Source: Thalassia testudinum (Eukaryota; Streptophyta; Magnoliopsida; Alismatales; Hydrocharitaceae). Taken from it: DNA of 64,000 bases. The stretch covers positions 20,014,501-20,078,500 of the forward strand of contig JAZHRO010000036.1 of the NCBI GenBank assembly GCA_037157565.1, read 5' to 3'. The translations under genes and the position numbers were made by a program. A model generated the notes under the pieces. It did no database searches and was not told where the DNA came from. It was given only the letters and a program-made list of their open reading frames with translations. Each line of letters starts with the position of its first letter. Positions within the stretch are counted from its first letter, which is position 1. This document shows, one piece after another, positions 55,945-64,000 of the stretch.

Positions 55945-58022
55945 TGATAAATGCCAGTATATCGTCATTTTTATGCATTAAAACAAACTTAGCTCTTAGG
56001 ATTTTGCTCTGCAAACGGGCTTTTGTGCTGCATTTAGGCATCAATTAGGTTAGGCATGCATTGAACTTTTTATTATCTTCTTAATGTGTTTTTGTGAGTG
56101 TTAGGGATATGTAGAATGTCAGAAGTCCAAAACCCTAGCACTCAGTAAGGCAACTGGTGAAGAAGAAGCTCAGACTAACTGGAACTCAGCTTGATCCAAC
56201 TCACCATAGCTGGATTCCAGCTCACTTGAAATAGGGTTAGCTCATCTTAGCTCCATTCAGCTCATCTCAGCTGAATGGCAGCTCAAGAGAGCTCATCCTA
56301 GCTCACCCAAGCTCAGGTCAGGTCAGATCCAGCTCAACTTAACTGAGTCTTGCTCATCACAGCTCCCACTAGTCCACAGGGAGCTCTAGCTAGCTCAGCT
56401 GAGTTGACTGGAGTTCACCCCAGCTCAGGTCCAGCTACATCCAGCTCTACTCAACTCCAGCCAGCTAAAGATGACTTCATTCCAGCTTAGGAAGCTCAAG
56501 TCCAGCTCCTGGGGACTCAGCTTAGCTCAACTTAGCTGAGCTAAGCTACCTTAGCTGCCTCACCCAGCTTGATCCTCCCCAGGAGCATTAGACCCAACTC
56601 ACCTCAGCACCTTTCAGCAGAAGCCAGCTTGCTTTAGCTTGGCTTAGTAGCTAGCAAAGAACTAGCAAGCCAAGCCAGCTAAGGTAGCTCCTTACAGCTC
56701 TCTTCAGCAGCCACCTACTCTAGTGCAGCTCAAGATGACTACCTCTAGCTCTTCTCCCTGAAAACCCTAGCTCCAAATGCCTCCAACTCTACTCCCTACT
56801 AGCTAAGCTAGCTAAGCAGCTTAACTTAGCTAGTCCACCTCCATGGCACCAAATCCTACTACCCTACTACCCTACTACCTAAGCTCCAACAAAAAGGCCA
56901 CCTACTACTTTATTTTGGTGCCAACTATCCCTTCCATCACCACCCTACATCCACCATCAAAACCCATCTCCACCCTCCATTTTTTCCCTCCAAAATTGGT
57001 TTCTAGAAGGTATTTTTAGAGGGAAAACCAAGCACCTCTTCATTTCCCTACCATTTTTCTCTCCAAAAATATCCAAGCACCCCTTCATTTCCCTCCAAAA
57101 AAACACCATAACCACCCCCCTTCCCATCCTATAAATACCCTACCCTACCACCACATAATTCCCATCTTCCATTAGTGCATTTTTCTACCTATACCCACCT
57201 ACACCTATGGCCAAGAAGGAGTAGAGAAGAAGATTAAAGGGGCACATCACCAGCCCCTTTGGTGCCTTCTTCTCCCCACTCTCTTCAACTTGGGCCATGC
57301 CAAGGAGGAGGACTTTTCTACTTCAAGGAGGATGGCCAAGCAAAGGAGAAGGACCTAGGGTGGACGTCCACCCTTGGAGAAAAGCTTAGGGCACGCTCCC
57401 TTAGGGCTTGCTTTGGAGGACATCACCTTGGCGGAGCATAGCAAGGAAGAAGTTGGAGGACTCTTTTCAAGCTTGGGAGCTACCAAGCCTGGAGCAAGAA
57501 GCCCTCTTCTTCACCATCTATCTAGAGGATTTGTGTTTTCTTTTATTTATTACGATTTTTCTAGTAGTAGAAGCATTCATCTACTAGGATTTTTTGTAAA
57601 ACACTTTTTCATTAATCTAGTTGCCTTCTTTGTAATTTCTTTAGTTGCATTTTTTTAATTGCTTTATTTTTAGCATTCTTCACTCCCTCTCCCTAATTAT
57701 TCTAGTCCTCCACTTGCCTAGAGTGAGCTTAGGGAGAGGCTCTACTTGCCACTTGAGAAGTAGTATATTGAATTGAGTGCAAGTCAATTTCTCGCCAACA
57801 ATTTTGCATGTTGCCTTAATTTCAAAAACATAAAAATGATATATTGAAAAAGACCAAAAAGAAAGTTGAGATCTATTTTGTAAGCAAGAGAATTAATTTT
57901 GCAAACATATTGCCTCCTTGGATGACCCTAGATACCCCACTATCTAGGTTTACAAATTTAAGAGTTGATCGATTTTGCGCGTTATAACGACGTATTTAAC
58001 AAACCGCGTAAAATCTGTGTCA
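55945..58022 (+). repeat. Element H, 3' LTR
   Basis: Matches 48713-50796: start TGATAAATGCCAG, AGCT field 56160-56850, TATA 57130-57137, end AAATCTGTGTCA. By eye it differs from the left LTR by roughly 7% in the first 185 bases and less elsewhere, so H is older than C. CATCC follows (58023-58027). Confidence 0.85.
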
Positions 58023-58057
58023 CATCCTCATAGCTGCAAATTAATTTTTCGGAAGAC

Positions 58058-58887
58058 ATGCCAATTTATGATACAGAAACTGAGGATTTGGATGAGTGGG
58101 GTTTCAATTGGGTCTATCCTACCGGCTTAAAATTTGAGCCTATAATAGATAAGGACACCTTTTTAAGCTCAGAATTCACATATAGGTTGGACCCAAGTCA
58201 AGCTGCTGAATCTACATGATCTTGAATCCTATTCTATGGTGGAACTCATGATCTTGATTGCTATTCAAAACTTGATTTTCGCAAACTCTCCGACGATCTC
58301 GAATCTGACCATGATATCGGAGAAAATGAAGACTCTCTACATAATACCACTTGTCACTTCTTTCTAGAAGAGCCCTCATACTCAATCTGCATAGAAGCCA
58401 CCTCTTCCATATATACAGAATCGATCACAACCCGTTTTCAACCCCGACCCACAACCGGACTTAATTTCTATTCTGATTCACCTCTTACTGAACTGTTTGT
58501 AGATGATTCAACTCCACATCTATACCGGGCATCGAACATCGATCAGACTGAAAATCATGATCCATCATCTCTGATCACCCCTGTAAGGATTCCACACCAT
58601 TCACTGATCATTTTTCGGATCCCTACTCTGACCAGGCTGATTCGACTCAGCCTAAACCTGAATTTTCATTTCCACATCCATCAGAGCAACATAGAAGTTG
58701 GTGGGTTCCGCATCTGTTAATCTACATCTATCAACCCACCAGATTAATTGGGCTTGGGCTGCATCATCAGCCCACTGATCTTAACAAGCACCTGGTTGGA
58801 CCAACCAGGCTCTTAATCAAGGTGCTTGTTTTACAAAATTCCGCTGATCTTATCACTCCCTCTCCATCCCATTTTCCGCTCGGCTGA
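58058..58887 (+). pseudogene. Element I unrecognised reading frame at the pol position
   Basis: Starts ATG at 58058 (MPIYDTETEDLDEWGFNWVY), stops at TGA 58217 and another two codons on, then continues in the same phase (DLDCYSKLDFRKLSDDLESD, TTRFQPRPTTGLNFYSDSPL) to a frame change near 58590. The next phase (FTDHFSDPYSDQADSTQPKP) runs to TGA at 58885, ending HFPLG just like H ends HTFTPG, both overlapping GGCTGA of the post-pol motif. About 275 residues, acidic, rich in Asp, Ser, Pro and Phe; no zinc finger, membrane segment or catalytic box seen. The left part of the element is missing (H ends at 58022), so the true start may lie upstream. Not RT or integrase, and not an obvious env. Confidence 0.55.
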
Positions 58888-60485
58888 AGGCGTTGAATTT
58901 AGCGCTTAACAGGAGACAACTCGTCATTCCAAAAATAGAGACTCGTCTGATTATTCATCTGTACTCCATGTCTATTGCATCTTGAGTTCAACCTTAGATA
59001 GTTGATCACACCTCTGGTACATGTACTAGAACTTGAAATCGTCTGCATCAGTCACTTCCCGACCCATTCACCCACCCGATGTATCATGTTTTAAGACCCT
59101 GAATCCAACACTGTTTTACACCCTCCATTTACAATGAGGACATTACAAAACTTAGGCATGGGGGGGTGGTAAAGTGCATACATACAGAACCAAGAAAAGT
59201 CAGAAGGATTCTCACAAAAAAATTTACATATGTCAAAAACACAAAAAAATTGAAAAATTATGAAAAAGAACAAAAAATTGAAGGAGGGAGGAAAATTTTG
59301 TGAGCCACATAATCATGAGGAGAAAATGAGAAAAATGGCAAAAATGAGCACAAAATGAAAAAGGAAAAAAAAGAGAGATAGTCATTAGTAAGAGATTAAA
59401 GTATTAACCAAAGTTCTAGACCTCATCAAGAAGATAAAGAATGAAGAAAAGTGTTAGCTAGACACAAAAGGAGATTAGCAGGAACGCTGATCTTAGGCCT
59501 TTTGGGCTAGACACTTAGGCTTAAAAATTCAAGTATCTGCTAAGATCTGGATAATCCTCAAGAGGTTGGGGAAAAGGTGAAGCTTAAGTATTTGGTCTAT
59601 GGCTTAGGGAGTATTTGGCCTCGTGAACTGACATTCGGTGTGCTGGATTTGGTAACCTAAGCACCCCGATCCACACACAGTCTAGTTCAATTTGCATAAC
59701 TATCAAAATCACGCAAAAGCATTTTAATGCTCTAAAAAAGTTGCCTAGATTAGGAGCGGCTGATCAACATAAGTTGATTTGGATGAATTCCCGGCGTAGA
59801 GAGGCAGGAAATTCCGCTCGAAGATGCGTAACAACATATCGTCTCCTCGATGCTTGTCTCTTAGGATATTTAAATATCCTACTGGAGGCATGTAAGCCCT
59901 CTGCTGGTTCAGATACCATGGGAGGCATTATCACGAAATGTCGATTGCCAGGGTCTGGATTCGGCCACGGAACGCCATGGGTAGGATTATCTTGAAATCT
60001 CGACATCCAGGGTTCTGGGGGTTGTCATGGGTGGTGCTATCATGAAACATCAATTGCCAGTGACCTTTGAGTATTGATGATGGGGACGAGGAATCTGATA
60101 CAGACTGTGTTGAGAAGCCAATTCGAAGCTAGAAATAAAAAGGAAAGAGAGAGAAAACTCTCTAAACAAATAAATCTTCTATTTCTCTCTTACAAAAAAA
60201 TGCACTGCAAACTGAACCAAGACTAAAATGTCTCAAGCATGCGTGCTTTAACCGTAGAGTCCAACAAGCCTTAAGATAGTTTCTATAGCCCTTACAAACC
60301 ATCGCAGAGGTCCAAGGCTAAAGTTGGTCAGGTCCAGATTTTGGTTGGTACTTAAGTACCTCTAGGCCTATTGTCAGTATTCTAACCATAACAAAAGAAG
60401 AAAAGCACTTATCATAACTGGTGACAAAAACTCAGGGTATAGAACATAAGTTAAACCTTGAAATTTTGCTACGGAACTAGCAAAA
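58888..60485 (+). other. Element I 3' UTR
   Basis: Post-pol motif (58877-58928), G7 tract block (59131-59166), stem-loop TAGGATATTTAAATATCCTA (59862-59881), three-unit CCATGG/CCAGG repeat (about 59917-60065). Order and wording are close to C 21243-22784. Confidence 0.68.
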
Positions 60486-60501
60486 GCTAGGCATGGGGAT
60501 A
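60486..60501 (+). promoter_or_regulatory. Polypurine tract of I
   Basis: GCTAGGCATGGGGATA directly before the LTR start TGATGAGAGCC. Confidence 0.78.
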
Positions 60502-61379
60502 TGATGAGAGCCTCATCAGGAGTCCTAACTAGCTTATTTTGACCTAAGAAAGAGAATAAGAGCTCCTACATAACCTAGAGCAAGGCCTAATTTAAGGAAT
60601 TAATGTTCTGAGAAGAAAACATGAAACAAAGGTTAAAATTGCAATTTTACCATTATAGTACATAAATGGGATTTCTCAGACACAAAACATAGGTCAAATG
60701 GTCTGAATAATATAAAAGTGGGTTGGCTTAGTCAGAAATGGGTTCATGTGCAGTCTAGGAATTAAATGACATTTTATAACCCTAAAATAGACTTGCTTAA
60801 TTCAACAAGGTTCTGGTTAGAATAAAAATCAAGTAAACCCTCTAAAATTCATGGAAAAATATCCCCTAGGGTTTAGAACATTTAATTTGGCCTTTGGAAC
60901 CTATTTTGACCTAGATTGGGGTCCTAGCTCAGTATTTGACCTAATTTGGGTATTTGTGTAAAATGTCCAGTTAAATGTGGTCAAACCTAAAATCCAACTT
61001 CACCATTGGATACCTTAGGTCAAAATTAGGTTTGTACCAAAATTTGGACCTATGGGGAGGTCATCTTGACCTACTTTGCAAAATAGTTCACCCAATTACA
61101 TTCTAGCCCCTAACTATTGAAAATCATTGCACAGACCCCCTAACTTCCTCTCCACTCTTACAATTAGGTCCCTCCACCATCAAATTAGAGGAATCCTTCT
61201 GCGACGAGGAATGGAGGGGGATTACTCCCTAATTCCTCAGAGATCTCCTCCCAAATTTGGAAGGGAGATTCTCTGAGGAATTCCCTTCCATCTAGCATGA
61301 TTGCAAGGTCTGATTTGCACCCAATCTCTCGTGCGAACACATGAGAGATGTGGGTATCTTCCACATTCTATCTTCAATG

Positions 61380-61424
61380 AGGACTCATGTGCTTGGAAGC
61401 TTGTCTTCCAAGCACAAGAGTCCT
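61380..61424. repeat. Long stem-loop just upstream of the I promoter
   Basis: 20-base arms AGGACTCATGTGCTTGGAAG and CTTCCAAGCACAAGAGTCCT, 18 of 20 paired, loop CTTGT. It ends 10 bases before TATAAAAG at 61435. Confidence 0.75.
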
Positions 61425-61434
61425 TGCCAGTGAC

Positions 61435-61442
61435 TATAAAAG
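61435..61442 (+). promoter_or_regulatory. TATA box of LTR I
   Basis: TATAAAAG followed by CACAACC, 0.93 kb into the LTR and 10 bases after a 20-base-arm stem-loop. Confidence 0.6.
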
Positions 61443-63395
61443 CACAACCACCTCCAGCCGCATCTCTTCAGCTTGACTTGGCCAGAGAAATACCCCCAAT
61501 TTCGTCTCCTCTCCTTTGGCCAAGGGTCCAATGAGCTCTAGCAAGCCCTCCTCCTCTTTCTCATCGCTCTACCACAATACCAGTGGCAGAGCTGCCTTCA
61601 TCACCTTCCTCCACGTCGTGCAACACCCACGCGTGCGCCTCCAGCCCCTTTGTCGTCGCCGCTCTCCCTCCATTGAACGTCTTCTTCTCCAGTGGTGGCA
61701 GGAATGACCAGCCACCTCCTCTCTCCCTTCGTCCACTTAGCTAGCTTAGAATTTCTCCCCTTTCTCCCCTCATCATTTCCCCTCTTTCTATTTCCACTTT
61801 CGACCCCTCTACACCACAAACCACCTCCATCTTCCCCATCTCCGGCCAACCATCGGTGAGGCATATCCACTGCTCTGCACGCCTCACCAGACACCTCATC
61901 ACTTCTTCCATCACCACTGAGCATCATCCACCCTTCCATTGACTGCCAACACCTCCCTAAATGCCCCCCAACCAAACCCATATTCACGACCATAGGGCCA
62001 CCAAGGCATGCACTCCTAGGCCACACTACGGCCAGCCAACCACTGCCTCACCTTCGCCTTGACACGGTGAAGCTCCTAAGATGTTTTAATGGGGTCGCAA
62101 GGCCGTGTTGAGTGATTTCAGGTTAGACCCTCATTTCGCCATTGGAGCAAGACCAAGGAGCTTGTTAGCTCGTGTCAGGCCGCATCAACCCAGGTGTTGC
62201 TCTCCAGGAAGTGCAGGTTGGTCTTGAGCATGCACGTAGCTAGGCTATTGGCTGGAGAGCAACTGCAGCAGTGGCAATTGAAGGCGACACCCTACGGGCG
62301 CGTGAGCAAAGCGAGTGGGACACTTTAGTCCCACCTTGGAAGTCTTTAGCGCAGGTGTGTAGTATTTATTGAATTTGTGTTTTAAGCTCTTCGCCTCTAG
62401 TACACAGGGTGAGGTCCCTCACCCACACACACCCGCCTCGTTTGTGACCTTTGCCCCACGGATTTGGCTGACCGACCCAATTGCCCCTCGCACTCCTCGT
62501 GCACTACACCACGCTGGTGTGCCTGCACTCTGGCAGGCGAAACCCAACCCAATTACTCAACTCTGGGAGAGTGTACCTAAGAGAAAAATAGAGAGAGAGA
62601 GACATGGGGGAGGGTAGGGGTAGGTTTTGCTCTTCAATGTGTGCAGGGAAGAAGAGAAGAAAGAAAGGAAGGTGCAGCTGAAGCTAAGGCAAGGTGAAGC
62701 TAGGCCAAGAAGGGAAGGAAGGACTTAGCTGCAGTAAGGAAGGAAAAGGAAGAAGAAGAAAGGGAGAAGCCAAGGGAAGGAGAAGCACAATAGCAGAGGT
62801 GCGATTGAAGAAGAGAGAAGAAAGAAAGAAATCAAAGTCAGAGAAAGTGAGTAGAAGAAGAATGAAGAAGGCCAAAGAACAAGGTAGAAGAAGAAGACTG
62901 CAGAGGAAGAAGGAGAAAGGCACTGTGCAAGAGAAGAAAGAGAAAGAAGAAAGGCAAGGCTATAGCAAAGAAAGTTGCTGCAAAGAAGAGACAAGGAAGA
63001 AGAAGCAGATGACCAAAGTCAAAGAAGAATAGGAGCTAAGGAAAGAGGAAAGTCAGAAGAAGAAAAGAAAGAAGAGAAAGCAGAAAGGAGAAGGAAATAA
63101 GAGCTAAAAGAGAGATATCTTTTTAAGACGCCTGATTATAGAATTAGACATCCAATTCTTCTATTTTTGCTACAATTTTAACTCCTAAACTCTTGCATTT
63201 ATACTCTAAATTAGGTTTTGAGTAACTCTAGGTGTTCAATTACATTATTGAGATTAGTGAATAAATTCCATTTGCTCCTTGTGTTCAACCTCGGATACTT
63301 AGGTTTTCGAGTAATAAATTCTTATTTGTTTTCAAGGTAATTTCATCTATACTACAACGTACATCTTTTAAAACCACGATCACGCCTCGTCAACA

Positions 63396-64000
63396 GTTCC
63401 AGAGGTGAAGGTGCGTGGGGTCTGATGGCGCGAGGAAGCGTCGGTGCTGGGGTGTGGGTGTGCTGGAGGTGAAGGTGCGGGCATGTAGGTGCGAGGTGGG
63501 ATGCTGGCTGAGGTGAGGGTAGCAGTTGAGGTAGGCGTGCGCACGCCTGCTGTGGTGGAGGTGCAGCGCGTGCATGTGGTCTGCTGCAGAAGATGAAGTG
63601 CGCTAGCTGAAGGCACATGTAGTGGCACGCTTGGCAGGGCTGAGGCGCGGGGAGGAGAAGTTGCAGGGACTCTTGGCGGTGTGGGCTGTCACCCCACATG
63701 CCCACGATGGTGGAGTCACACTGCCGTGGTGGGAGGCCGGTGGTATGGAATGGATCAGAAGCAAAGTTCTCTATGCAGTGAGGAACAAAGGGGTGGTGGC
63801 CTCCCTTGAACGACAACCCTTCCTCCTCTTTTGTAGCCACAGCTACAAAGATTTCAAATTCAAAAGGCCCATTGAGTCAATGCTGATGTGCAGGAGGGGG
63901 AGTTACCTGCAAAGGAGAAGAAGAAAAAAAATAAAAATAATTAGGATTATTTATACATAACTCCTTAACTTCTATGTTAATTAAAATAGTATATGTAATG
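63396..64000. other. GC-rich unassigned sequence at the right edge
   Basis: Rich in GGAGGTG, GTGCGGG and GCGTGC. Overlapping open frames exist on both strands (for example minus 63840-63352), typical of GC-rich non-coding DNA. GGTATGGAATGGATCAGAAG and the final AT-rich 60 bases give no family clue. It might be part of another GC-rich LTR such as J, but I found no shared segment. Confidence 0.3.

Larger units (their letters stand above)
48713..58022 (+). mobile_element. Element H: non-autonomous LTR retrotransposon with gag-tail/protease frame only
   Basis: LTRs 48713-50796 and 55945-58022 (starts TAATAAATGCC and TGATAAATGCC; ends CGTACCA and TGTGTCA), flanked by CAACC and CATCC. Inside: tRNA-Asp-like primer site, a 1.7 kb AT-rich leader, a frame homologous to the gag C-terminal linker and protease of C, a 165-residue unrecognised tail, the post-pol motif, a G7 tract and a polypurine tract. 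There is no capsid, RT, RNase H or integrase, and only about 110 bases separate protease tail and UTR landmarks, so this looks like a specialised short element rather than random decay. It would depend on a C-like helper. Confidence 0.82.
60502..63395 (+). repeat. Element I, 3' LTR (2.9 kb)
   Basis: Starts TGATGAG-AGC-CTCATCA and ends ACGCCTCGTCAACA. Same group as the LTR of C (CCTAGGGTTTAGAACATTTA, GGGTGAGGTCCCTCACCC, GTGGGAC...GTCCCACC near 62313). Long inverted repeats in U3: 61231-61282 and 61380-61424. TATAAAAG at 61435. GA-rich stretch 62640-63110. U5 box TTTGCTCCTTGTGTTCAACC near 63271. The end at 63395 is placed by analogy with CACAACGACCATCA of C and may be off by some bases. The matching 5' LTR is not in the window. 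Confidence 0.8.

Noticed and set aside
58058..58887. Env-like gene, as found after pol in some Athila elements
   Set aside because: It lies before, not after, the post-pol motif, and shows no signal peptide, transmembrane segment or cleavage site.
63352..63840. 162-codon minus-strand His/Pro/Thr-rich frame at the right edge
   Set aside because: Several phases are open at once in GC-rich DNA; no domain, no start context, and it overlaps the end of LTR I.

Overview
The window is nuclear DNA from a repeat-rich land plant, probably an angiosperm. I cannot name the species. I found no host protein gene, tRNA, rRNA or CRISPR array. Almost every base can be assigned to a retrotransposon or its remains. 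These are two LINE fragments and a large set of long-LTR Ty3/gypsy elements of Athila type: primer site matching tRNA-Asp, FMDD/FIDD reverse transcriptase, integrase without chromodomain, LTRs of 2 to 4 kb.

Layout. 1-7191: two LINE copies lie head to head (1-1480 minus; 1481-2457 plus 6527-6942 plus). The second is split by a 4.07 kb solo LTR, F (2458-6526, exact 5-bp target duplication). 7192-46285: a nest four deep. Element A (plus) is cut in its gag gene by element B (minus, 11213-34769, exact duplication ACTGA). B is cut in its LTR by element C (plus, 11876-28237, exact duplication AGGGA). C is cut in its right LTR by solo LTR J (minus, 24859-27533). Solo LTR D (30331-32955) sits in the interior of B and solo LTR E (minus, 42224-44869) in the right LTR of A. 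46286-48712: a 5'-truncated LTR of family F with primer site and leader (G). 48713-58022: element H, which has LTRs and a gag-tail/protease reading frame but no capsid, reverse transcriptase or integrase. 58028-63395: the 3' part of element I, with an unrecognised reading frame where pol would end, and a complete LTR. 63396-64000: GC-rich DNA that I cannot assign.

How the parts relate. C is the youngest large element: its LTRs differ by only about 1-2% in the stretches compared by eye. It is nearly complete (gag, protease, RT, RNase H, integrase) but carries six in-frame stops and one frameshift. A is older and heavily broken. B has lost its whole coding region. H and I look non-autonomous and would need enzymes supplied by a C-like element. 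All families share a set of non-coding modules: a stem-loop at the start of the LTR, an AAATTT-centred palindrome in U3, a GTTCGACC box near the LTR end, a leader block before gag, and a G7-8 tract with stem-loop downstream of pol. In several of these the paired arms differ between families while staying complementary, which makes them the most interesting signal in the window.
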